From the NCBI GenBank assembly GCA_902464965.1, contig CABQLI010000039.1:1-19995 (forward strand): 19,995 nucleotides of DNA, given 5' to 3'. Source of the DNA: an uncultured Collinsella sp. Lineage in GTDB: Bacteria > Actinomycetota > Coriobacteriia > Coriobacteriales > Coriobacteriaceae. The translations under genes were made by a program, and so were the position numbers. The notes beneath the pieces are model-generated. The model was not told where the DNA came from. It saw only the letters and a list, made by a program, of their open reading frames with translations, and searched no databases. Positions 8,101 to 13,911 of the stretch are shown in pieces; the first letter of the stretch is position 1, and every line of letters begins with the position of its first letter.

Positions 8101-8862
8101 TTCGTGGCGCATCTCCATGTAGCGGTCGAAGGCCTGCTGCACTACGGCGTCGTCGATCGTCACGTCGTCCAGGACGGTGCCGAAGGTGGTGTGGCGGCAG
8201 TGGTCGGACCAGTAGGTGTCGATCACACGGATCTCGGTGATGGTGGGGTCGCGGTCCTCATCGCGGAAGTACTGCTGGCAGAAGGCGATGTCCGCCTCGT
8301 CCATGGCAAGGCCGCGCTCGGAAATAAAGGCGGCAAGGCCGGCTTCGTCGAGCTCGCGGAAACCGTCGAGCACCTCGACGGGCTGGGGCTCGGGGGTCTC
8401 CATGTACAGCGTCTCGGGCAGGTCGAGCGAGGCGATGCGCGCCTCGACGGGGTTCACCACGTAGTGCTTGATGGTATCGATGGCGGCCTCGTTCAGAGCG
8501 CCCGAGATCATATAGACCTTGGCGGAGCGCACGGCGGGGCGCTCGCCCTGGCTGATGAGCTGCACGCACTCGCTGGCGGAGTCGGCGCGCTGGTCAAACT
8601 GGCCAGGCAGGAATTCGACGGCAAAGACGGCGCCATCGCTTGCGGGGAGCTCGTCGTAGGTCACATCGACCTGGGGCTCGCTAAAGACGGTCGGCACGCA
8701 GGAGCGGAAAAGCTCCTCGTCGATGCCCTCGACGTCGTAGCGGTTGATGATCCTCAGGGCCTCGATGCCCTTGATGCCGAGAATTTCGGTCAGCTCGCCC
8801 TTGAGCTGCTGAGCCTCGACGTCGAACCCGGGTTTCTTCTCCACGTAGATACGAGAGACCAT
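5116..8862 (-). CDS. purL: Phosphoribosylformylglycinamidine synthase, single-chain
   Basis: PurL converts FGAR to FGAM with glutamine and ATP, step four of purine synthesis, in the cytoplasm. The 1248-residue chain is the fused type, with synthetase and glutaminase on one polypeptide, resembling the Clostridium/Streptococcus branch (N-terminus MVSRIYVEKKPGFDVEAQQL). Order: short N-terminal domain, linker with IDTYWSDHCRHTTF, two PurM-like ATP-binding halves (for example FKNETHNHPTEIEPFGGAAT and the glycine-rich GGKDSMSGSFED), then a class I glutamine amidotransferase from PRVVIPVFPGNNCEYDSARA. The glutaminase triad is visible: Cys1085 in LGICNGFQ, and His1215 and Glu1217 in GKMGHAERRG. The ATG at 8862 has an AGGAA ribosome binding site; a longer frame to 8970 lacks one. 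No other pur gene is adjacent. Confidence 0.96.
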   Translation of the reverse strand: MVSRIYVEKKPGFDVEAQQLKGELTEILGIKGIEALRIINRYDVEGIDEELFRSCVPTVFSEPQVDVTYDELPASDGAVFAVEFLPGQFDQRADSASECVQLISQGERPAVRSAKVYMISGALNEAAIDTIKHYVVNPVEARIASLDLPETLYMETPEPQPVEVLDGFRELDEAGLAAFISERGLAMDEADIAFCQQYFRDEDRDPTITEIRVIDTYWSDHCRHTTFGTVLDDVTIDDAVVQQAFDRYMEMRHELGRDAKPVCLMDMGTIGAKYLKKTGVMTDVDESEEINACTVKVKVDVDGEDQDWLFLFKNETHNHPTEIEPFGGAATCVGGAIRDPLSGRSYVYQAMRVTGAGDPTVPVSETLEGKLPQRKLVTTAAAGYSSYGNQIGLATGQVNELYHPGYVAKRMEVGAVVGATPANHVRRECPAPTDKIILLGGRTGRDGIGGATGSSKTQNTESIETSGAEVQKGNAPVERKLQRLFRRGDACRLIKRCNDFGAGGVSVAVGELADGLYVDLDTVTKKYDGLDGTELAISESQERMACAVADGDVEEFMGYAAEENLEATVIAEVTAEPRMRMAWNGVAIVDLSREFLNSNGAPKHQVAHVCARSVWQPSWAGTTLAERMTSLVTDLNVASNKGLSERFDSTIGAATVLMPFGGKTQLTPSSAMVAKFPVDGETTTASAMAWGFNPYLMEADQFAGAYLSVVESIAKLVAAGFEHKRAYLSFQEYFERLRTEAERWGKPMAAVLGALMAQVDLGAGAIGGKDSMSGSFEDEAGELNVPPTLISFAVAVGKAARAVSPEFKGLTHRVVRIAPATYGEDYRPDAQQLLAAFDAVEALTATGNALAISTPGYGCGAESLFKMCVGNQIGIELAEDVDVESLFTPLYGSFIVELAEDAELPEVADGVVVEPLGTTVEGYVIDTGSEVIELSELQEAWESGIEGVFAYRSADETPEVETIDFRAKDIHVYGGAKIARPRVVIPVFPGNNCEYDSARAFRAAGAEADTFVINNLTPEAVAESTHELARRIRASQIVMIPGGFSGGDEPDGSAKFITAFFRAPEVTEAVRDLLKARDGLMLGICNGFQALIKLGLVPYGDIVDATPDAPTLTFNTIGRHQSRLVRTRISSNLSPWLSQCSLDDPYTVAISHGEGRFVANDEVLAQLIANGQVATQYVGEDGKPSMDLSVNPNGSALAIEGITSPDGRVLGKMGHAERRGDNLYRNVPEHVPGDKFMPIFESGVAYFA

Positions 8863-8971
8863 TGGTTCCTGCCTTCCTGATCGGTTGGGCGTACGGTACG
8901 GTATGCGGCAGCGGTCGGTTTGCGGGGCAAGCCTCGCGGTCGCCTTGAGCCACATGTTTGTAAACCTCACT

Positions 8972-8977
8972 ATGATA
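8972..8977 (-). promoter_or_regulatory. Possible purL -10 element
   Basis: On the minus strand the hexamer TATCAT matches TATAAT at five of six positions and lies about 110 bp before the purL start. No good -35 hexamer is seen at 16-18 bp, so this is tentative. Confidence 0.3.
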
Positions 8978-9010
8978 CGACAGCTCGTGGCGCGTTGAGG
9001 ACGGCGAGGG

Positions 9011-9019
9011 TGCTACAGT
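9011..9019 (+). promoter_or_regulatory. Possible extended -10 of the antiporter gene
   Basis: TGCTACAGT carries the TGn extension plus a 4-of-6 match to TATAAT and would start transcription about 20 bp before the ATG at 9047. The -35 region is not convincing. Confidence 0.3.
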
Positions 9020-9046
9020 GATGCGCAATCAAGAGAAAGGCATCAC

Positions 9047-10609
9047 ATGGCATTCGTTTCGCTCGCCATCATCGCACTCGTGGCCTTTGCGAGTCCTTTT
9101 ATCGCCTCGGCGATTCCTGGAAAACCCGTTCCCGAGACGGTCTTTTTGCTCGTGCTCGGCGCGGTGCTGGGACCCCATATGCTCGGCGTCATCCATGTAG
9201 ATGCCGAGGTCTCGCTTGTGTCCGAGCTCGGTCTGGCCTTTTTGTTCCTGCTTGCCGGCTTTGAGATCGACCCCAAGAGCATCACGGGCGTCGAGGGGCG
9301 CTACGGCTTGGCGACGTGGGTCGTCACGTTTGGTATCGCCTGGCTTGCCGTGCGCTTTACCCCGTGGTTCTCGGTCAGTCATTTCGACGGTATCGCCGTG
9401 ACGCTTGCCCTCACTTCTACGGCGCTCGGCACGCTCGTGCCCATCATGCGTGAGCGTTCACTTGTCGGAACGCGCGTGGGCGACTCGATTCTCGCGTATG
9501 GCACCTGGGGCGAGCTCGGCCCCGTGCTTGCCATGTCGGTGCTGCTGTCTGCCCGCACTGGCATCCAAACGCTCGTAATCCTTGGCTTGTTTGCGGTGGT
9601 TTGCGTGTTGCTGGCCGTGGTCCCGAGCCGCTCCAAGCGCGTCGGCAGCCGTTTCTTTGCGTTTGTCGAGGAGCGCGCCGATACCACGTCGCAGACCTTC
9701 GTGCGCCTGACGGTGCTCATCCTGGTCACGCTCGTGGCGTTCTCGGCAGTCTTTGATCTCGATATCGTGTTGGGTTCTTTTGCCGCCGGCTTTGTCCTGC
9801 GCTACATCATCCCCGAGGGCAACCATACGCTCGAGACCAAGCTCGACGGCCTGGCCTACGGTTTTTTGATTCCGGTGTTCTTTACCGTATCGGGCGCAAA
9901 GATCGATCTGACGGCCGTGGCGTCGCGCCCGGGTCTGCTCGTGGGCTTTATCGTGGCGTTGCTGATTATTCGTGCCGTGCCCATTCTCATCTCTATGAGC
10001 ATTTGCCCTGCGACGCACGATGTGTCGGCGTATGGTCGCATTACCGTGGCCCTGTACTGCACCACGGCGCTGCCGATCATCGTTGCCGTGACGAGCGTTG
10101 CCGTCAACGCGGGCGCGCTGTCGCAAGACATCGCGTCGGTTATGGTCGCTGCCGGCGCCATCACGGTGTTCTTGATGCCATTGCTCGCGCAGCTCTTCTA
10201 CCGCGTGGTGGATGCCGCGCCGGTCGCCGCCGTGGCAGAAGTTGCCGAGCATCCATCCGATGCGCTTGACATCCTGCGCGCCCACCACGACTTAGCGAGC
10301 TTGCTCGCGCGCGAGCATGAGCTGCTGACTTCGCATGGCCATGGTCGCGTATTCGAGGGCCTGCCTACGCTCGATACGATTGCCGAGCGTCTTTCCGCCG
10401 AGGCGGCGAGCGGCCATATCGATGCCCGTATTGTGGACGCGGCGCACCTGCTTGCCGATAAGACTTATGGTGATGAGATCGACACGTCCGAGCTGACTCC
10501 GCATGAGCGTCGCCGCCTGGAGCGCGCCAAGCTCGCCGTGCGCGAATACCGCCGCCGCATGCTGGAGCTCTATGCAAGAGAAGAAGCCGAGGACGACGAC
10601 GGCAGGTAG
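9047..10609 (+). CDS. Cation/proton antiporter, CPA2 (Na+/H+ exchanger) family
   Basis: The 520-residue product is a membrane antiporter that would exchange Na+ or K+ for protons. Residues 1-386 hold about twelve hydrophobic segments, with the family-typical PETVFLLVLGAVLGPHMLG and ELGLAFLFLLAGFEIDP near the N-terminus, and DLDIVLGSFAAGFVLRYIIPEG followed by FLIPVFFTVSGAKIDL in the second half, all characteristic of CPA2 transporters. Residues from about 387 on are hydrophilic and charged, ending in an Arg/Glu-rich helix (HERRRLERAKLAVREYRRR) that may be a coiled coil. I see no TrkA-N nucleotide-binding motif there, unlike KefB/KefC. The start has an AGAAAGG ribosome binding site. It is divergent from purL, with 184 bp between the two starts. 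Ion choice cannot be told from sequence. Confidence 0.87.
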   Translation: MAFVSLAIIALVAFASPFIASAIPGKPVPETVFLLVLGAVLGPHMLGVIHVDAEVSLVSELGLAFLFLLAGFEIDPKSITGVEGRYGLATWVVTFGIAWLAVRFTPWFSVSHFDGIAVTLALTSTALGTLVPIMRERSLVGTRVGDSILAYGTWGELGPVLAMSVLLSARTGIQTLVILGLFAVVCVLLAVVPSRSKRVGSRFFAFVEERADTTSQTFVRLTVLILVTLVAFSAVFDLDIVLGSFAAGFVLRYIIPEGNHTLETKLDGLAYGFLIPVFFTVSGAKIDLTAVASRPGLLVGFIVALLIIRAVPILISMSICPATHDVSAYGRITVALYCTTALPIIVAVTSVAVNAGALSQDIASVMVAAGAITVFLMPLLAQLFYRVVDAAPVAAVAEVAEHPSDALDILRAHHDLASLLAREHELLTSHGHGRVFEGLPTLDTIAERLSAEAASGHIDARIVDAAHLLADKTYGDEIDTSELTPHERRRLERAKLAVREYRRRMLELYAREEAEDDDGR

Positions 10610-10620
10610 CCAACGCCGCC

Positions 10621-10670
10621 GCGGAAAATGCGTCCCGGAATTGGCGCCCAGAGTGGGACGTGCTTTCCGC
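10621..10670 (+). repeat. Palindromic repeat unit 1 (direct)
   Basis: Arms GCGGAAAATGCGTCCC (10621-10636) and GGGACGTGCTTTCCGC (10655-10670) enclose an 18-nt loop. Thirteen of 16 positions pair as Watson-Crick and two as wobble. The unit begins 11 bp after the antiporter stop and shares its 16-18-16 layout with the next two units. Confidence 0.88.
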
Positions 10671-10682
10671 GAGAGGGCCGTT

Positions 10683-10732
10683 GCGGAAAGCGTGTCCCAG
10701 AATCCGCGCCCAGAATGGGACATAGTTTCCGA
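10683..10732 (+). repeat. Palindromic repeat unit 2 (direct)
   Basis: Arms GCGGAAAGCGTGTCCC (10683-10698) and GGGACATAGTTTCCGA (10717-10732) enclose an 18-nt loop that shares CGCCCAGA with the loop of unit 1. Twelve of 16 arm positions pair as Watson-Crick. It starts 62 bp after unit 1, in the same orientation. Confidence 0.88.
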
Positions 10733-10743
10733 AAAAGGCCCTG

Positions 10744-10793
10744 AGGGAAGCTGCGCCCCGTTCTGAGCTGAAATACCGGGACGCAGTTTCCCT
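10744..10793 (-). repeat. Palindromic repeat unit 3 (inverted)
   Basis: Arms AGGGAAGCTGCGCCCC (10744-10759) and GGGACGCAGTTTCCCT (10778-10793) enclose an 18-nt loop; 14 of 16 positions pair as Watson-Crick. Its reverse complement aligns better with units 1 and 2 (TGCGTCCCGG is identical to unit 1 and the loop matches at about 11 of 18), so this copy is in the opposite orientation. Confidence 0.83.
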
Positions 10794-10805
10794 TACAAAC
10801 AAAAC

Positions 10806-10846
10806 AAGGCGCGCTGCCTGCAGTTGATGCAGACGGCGCGCCTTTT
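10806..10846. terminator. Bidirectional terminator between the antiporter gene and hom
   Basis: AAGGCGCGC (10806-10814) pairs with GCGCGCCTT (10836-10844), with an inner CTGCA/TGCAG stem. On the minus strand it is followed by GTTTTGTTTG and sits 34 bp past the hom stop. On the plus strand it ends in TTTT, so it can also stop antiporter transcripts. Confidence 0.85.
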
Positions 10847-10879
10847 GCGTTGAGCTTCGTTGAGGTTCGAAGTAGTGGA

Positions 10880-12223
10880 CTAGTTGGCCATGACGCCTTC
10901 GGTCCATGCCTCGACGTCCTCGATGCGCAGGACGTTGGCGACCTCGGTCACGCAGTCGACGCCAGCGAGTTCGGCGGCGGCAGCCTGGACGTCCTTCTCG
11001 AGTGCGCGATGCGTCAAGAAGATGACCGAGCAGGCATCGCTGACGTCCGACTTGCCGTCCTCGACCTGGTTGATGAGCGAGATCGAGATGTTGTGCTTGG
11101 CAAAGATGTCGACCGTCTCGGACAGGGCGCCCACGCGGTCGGCGACCTTCAGGCGCACATAGTACTTGGTCTGGAGCTCGTCCATGGGCTTAAAGGCGAG
11201 GTTGTGACCATAGGGCTCAATCTCGGGCAGCGGAGCCACGCCGCGGCTGATCTGTTCGGAGAGCGACAGGATGTCGCCCACGACGGCGCTTGCGGTGGGG
11301 AAGGAGCCTGCGCCGGCACCGTAGAACATGGTCTCGCCCACGGCGTCGCCTACCACGTAGACGGCGTTCATGGCGCCATTGACCTTGGCGAGCATATGGT
11401 CTGCCGGGATGAGCGTGGGATGCACGCGGACGTCGACGCCGGCGTCGGTGTTGCGTGCGATGCCCAGCAGCTTGATGGTGTAGCCGAGCTCGCGGGCCTG
11501 GGCAATGTCCTCGGCGCCGATGGTACGGATACCCTGCTGGTAGACATCGTCGGTGGTCACGCGGGTGCCAAAGCCGATGGAAGCGAGGATTGCCGTCTTG
11601 CTGGCGGCGTCGAAGCCGTCGACGTCGGCGGACGGGTCGGCCTCGGCATAGCCCTTTGCCTGGGCGTCGGCGAGCACGTCAGCGTAATCGGCGCCCTCGG
11701 CGTCCATGCGCGACAGGATGTAGTTGGTGGTGCCGTTGAGAATGCCAGCGATGGTCAGGATCTTGTTGCCCACCAGGTCGTGCTCGAGCGTGCTGACAAT
11801 GGGGATGCCGCCGCCGCAGCTGGCCTCGCACTTAATCTGCACGCCGCACGCGCGCGCCTTCTCGGCGAGCGTCTCGACATGACGGCCCAGCAGGGCCTTG
11901 TTGGCAGAGACGACGTGCTTGCCATTCTCGAAGGCGGTGGTGAAGATTTCGGTCGCGGGGTGCTCGCCGCCGATGAGCTCGACGACGATATCGACGGCGG
12001 GGTCGGTGACGACGTCGTGCCAGTCGCTCGTAAAGGCCTCGCGCTCAATACCGGCGGCTTCGGCCTGCTCCCAGGCAAGCGCGCAGGCGCGGGTCAGCTT
12101 AAGGTCGATGCCGTAGGCGGCCAGGTACTCATCGTGGTGGCTCTTGATCAGACGGGCCACGCCGCCGCCGACGGTTCCCAGACCGATGAGGCCGACGTTC
12201 ACGGTGCGCAGGGGTTCGCTCAT
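10880..12223 (-). CDS. hom: Homoserine dehydrogenase with ACT domain
   Basis: Hom reduces aspartate semialdehyde to homoserine with NAD(P)H, the branch point to threonine, methionine and isoleucine. The 447-residue protein has the expected order: Rossmann nucleotide-binding motif GLIGLGTVGGGVA (about residues 11-23), then VVSANKALLG, the catalytic core CEASCGGGIPIVSTLEHDLVGNKI followed by GILNGTTNYILS, and a C-terminal ACT domain from about residue 354 (YYVRLKVADRVGALSETVDIF), which usually gives feedback inhibition by threonine. The ATG at 12223 has a GAAGGAG ribosome binding site six bases away. It is monofunctional, with no aspartokinase fusion and no thrC or thrB next to it. It is divergent from the liv genes. 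Confidence 0.95.
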   Translation of the reverse strand: MSEPLRTVNVGLIGLGTVGGGVARLIKSHHDEYLAAYGIDLKLTRACALAWEQAEAAGIEREAFTSDWHDVVTDPAVDIVVELIGGEHPATEIFTTAFENGKHVVSANKALLGRHVETLAEKARACGVQIKCEASCGGGIPIVSTLEHDLVGNKILTIAGILNGTTNYILSRMDAEGADYADVLADAQAKGYAEADPSADVDGFDAASKTAILASIGFGTRVTTDDVYQQGIRTIGAEDIAQARELGYTIKLLGIARNTDAGVDVRVHPTLIPADHMLAKVNGAMNAVYVVGDAVGETMFYGAGAGSFPTASAVVGDILSLSEQISRGVAPLPEIEPYGHNLAFKPMDELQTKYYVRLKVADRVGALSETVDIFAKHNISISLINQVEDGKSDVSDACSVIFLTHRALEKDVQAAAAELAGVDCVTEVANVLRIEDVEAWTEGVMAN

Positions 12224-12277
12224 AGATAGCTCCTTCGTGCATCTTATGGATGGATTAACCGCTTAAAGGTTGAGTGC

Positions 12278-12283
12278 ATTCTA
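12278..12283 (-). promoter_or_regulatory. Possible hom -10 element
   Basis: On the minus strand TAGAAT matches TATAAT at five of six positions and lies 55 bp before the hom start. The expected -35 position is not consensus-like, so the call is weak. Confidence 0.3.
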
Positions 12284-12440
12284 GCGTGAAGTGCGGGCGC
12301 GTGCTTGCCTGGCAGCGGGAGCAGCACAAAACGCCACCCCCGAAACGCTGCGGAAACATTGGAAACACGCTCGCTACAAACGAACTTCCGTAACAAACTG
12401 TCAACGTTTGCACCATAAGGTTTGCCCTGTACCGCAAGAC

Positions 12441-12455
12441 GGCCGCACCGCGGCC
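12441..12455 (+). promoter_or_regulatory. Leader hairpin before livJ1
   Basis: GGCCGC and GCGGCC form a perfect 6-bp stem with a 3-nt loop, ending six bases before the AAAGGGGGAC ribosome binding site. It may influence translation or mRNA stability; GC-rich hairpins also arise by chance in this genome. Confidence 0.35.
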
Positions 12456-12473
12456 AGCGAAAAGGGGGACACC

Positions 12474-13640
12474 ATGTTTAGCATCAACAACGTACTTAAC
12501 CGCAGGAGTTTCTTGGCTGGCGCCGCGGCGTTCGGTAGCACCGCGGCACTCGCTGGTTGCTCGTCGGGTGGCTCGGACGGCGGCTCCGCCGATGACGGCA
12601 AGACCTTCAAGATCGGTGTCATCGGCCCTCTGACCGGCGCCGCGGCAACCTATGGCGTTTCGGCCGAGAAGGGTGCCAAGCTCGCCGCTAAGGATTTTTC
12701 GACCAAGGACCTCAAACTCTCGCTTAAGTCCGAGGACGACGTCGCTGACGGCGAGAAGGCCATCAACGCCTTCAATACCTTGTGCGACTGGGGCATGCAG
12801 GCGCTCGTCGGCCCCGTCACCACCGGTGCCGCCGTCGCTGTCTCGGGTGAGATTGCCGACGATATGCTCATGGTCACGCCTTCGGCCTCGTCGCTCGACG
12901 TTACCAAGGATAAGACCACGGTTTTCCAGGTTTGCTTCACCGATCCCACCATGGGCGCCAGCGCCGCGAAGTTCTTGGCCGAGAAGTACGCGGATGCCAA
13001 GATCGCCCTGTTCTACAACTCCGGCGATACGTATAGCTCGGGCGTTGCCGACGCCTTTGCCGAGCAGGCCAAGGAGTCCAAACTTGATGTCGTCTCTACT
13101 GTGACGTTTAAGGACGATTCCTCTTCGAGTTTCACCACGCAGCTCACCAAGGCCAAGGAGGCCGGCGCCACGCTCATCTTTGCGCCGATCTACTACACGC
13201 CGGCGTCCGTTTTGCTCAAGAACGCCAAGGACATGGGCTACGACATGACCCTCATGGGTACCGACGGCATGGACGGCCTGCTCTCTGTGGAGGGCTTCGA
13301 TACCTCTCTTGCCGAGGGCGTATTGCTCATGACCCCGTTTTCGGCTGACGATGAGAAGAACGCCGACTTCGTCAAAGCCTATAAGGATGCCTACGACGAG
13401 ACACCCAACCAGTTTGCCGCCGACGCCTACGATTGCGTCCACGCCATTGTCGAGGCCATCGACAAGGCGGGGATTGACATTGCGGCCGACGGTGCCGACA
13501 TTGCCGGCGACCTTGCCCGTGCCATGCGCAAGATCAAGATCGAGGGCCTGACAGGCGAGCTGACGTGGAATGACGAGGGCCAGGTCGAAAAGCCCGCTAC
13601 GGCCTATGTGATCCAGGACGGCAAGTACATCGCCGCCTAA
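12474..13640 (+). CDS. livJ: Branched-chain amino acid ABC transporter receptor lipoprotein 1
   Basis: This is a periplasmic-binding-protein type I receptor (Leu/Ile/Val-binding family), anchored outside the membrane to deliver ligand to LivHM. The 388-residue product starts with a lipoprotein signal: NRRSFLAGAAAFGSTAALAGCSSG, with twin arginines at 10-11 (Tat-like RRSFL) and lipidation Cys29 in LAGC. A Gly/Ser/Asp linker follows, then KIGVIGPLTGAAATYG, the standard first strand and ligand loop of LivJ proteins, and later LVGPVTTGAAVAV and MVTPSASS. The ATG at 12474 follows a strong AAAGGGGGAC; the longer frame to 12291 has no signal peptide and is rejected. It is a close paralogue of the next gene. 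Ligand specificity within branched-chain amino acids or related compounds cannot be read from sequence. Confidence 0.92.
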   Translation: MFSINNVLNRRSFLAGAAAFGSTAALAGCSSGGSDGGSADDGKTFKIGVIGPLTGAAATYGVSAEKGAKLAAKDFSTKDLKLSLKSEDDVADGEKAINAFNTLCDWGMQALVGPVTTGAAVAVSGEIADDMLMVTPSASSLDVTKDKTTVFQVCFTDPTMGASAAKFLAEKYADAKIALFYNSGDTYSSGVADAFAEQAKESKLDVVSTVTFKDDSSSSFTTQLTKAKEAGATLIFAPIYYTPASVLLKNAKDMGYDMTLMGTDGMDGLLSVEGFDTSLAEGVLLMTPFSADDEKNADFVKAYKDAYDETPNQFAADAYDCVHAIVEAIDKAGIDIAADGADIAGDLARAMRKIKIEGLTGELTWNDEGQVEKPATAYVIQDGKYIAA

Positions 13641-13689
13641 GTGCGCATAAAGCGCGACCGGTGAGGCCGTTTTATTCAGGGAAGGGACG

Positions 13690-13845
13690 CCTGTAACAGA
13701 ACGGAAACATTACTTTCACACAATAAAGTGGCATTACTGCATAAAGTAATAGAAATACGCAGAATTATGGATAAATGAACAAATCCAAAGAAAAGTTGAA
13801 ATAATCGCCACTTTCCTTAACTAAAGCGTCTAGTATTTTGCGAAC
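13690..13845 (+). promoter_or_regulatory. AT-rich promoter region of livJ2 with inverted repeats
   Basis: This stretch is markedly richer in A and T than the surrounding DNA. It contains CGGAAACATT (13702-13711), also present upstream of livJ1 at 12351-12360. Overlapping inverted repeats built from ATTACTTT and AAAGTAAT lie within 13709-13750, and a possible -10 TAGTAT is at 13831-13836. No clear -35 is seen. The content suggests a regulated promoter, but exact elements are inferred. Confidence 0.45.
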
Positions 13846-13890
13846 GCCGAACACGGCGAAGGATGGCCTGTCGGGTAACCGAAACCCGAC
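13845..13890 (+). promoter_or_regulatory. Two leader hairpins before livJ2
   Basis: CGCCG/CGGCG (13845-13858, 4-nt loop) and GTCGGGT/ACCCGAC (13870-13890, 7-nt loop) are perfect stems in the leader, the second ending ten bases before the AGGAG ribosome binding site. They could stabilise the message or control translation. Confidence 0.45.
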
Positions 13891-13911
13891 GAGATTTGAG
13901 AGGAGAGCCGC

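Noticed and set aside
5032..8880. Plus-strand open frame of 1282 codons, antisense to purL
   Set aside because: It is the mirror of purL. GC-rich third positions on the real strand remove stop codons from this antisense frame. The translation is low-complexity (many Gly, Ala, Asp, Val, Leu) with no recognisable domain.
8863..9046. Purine riboswitch upstream of purL
   Set aside because: I could not find the three-way junction with its conserved loop sequences in this leader; only a weak -10 candidate is visible.
10850..12229. Plus-strand open frame of 459 codons antisense to hom
   Set aside because: Shadow of hom with no domain; it also starts next to the hom terminator.
12255..13442. Minus-strand open frame of 395 codons antisense to livJ1
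   Set aside because: Shadow of a gene with a clear lipoprotein signal and receptor fold on the plus strand; a similar shadow lies over livJ2 (14002-14901).
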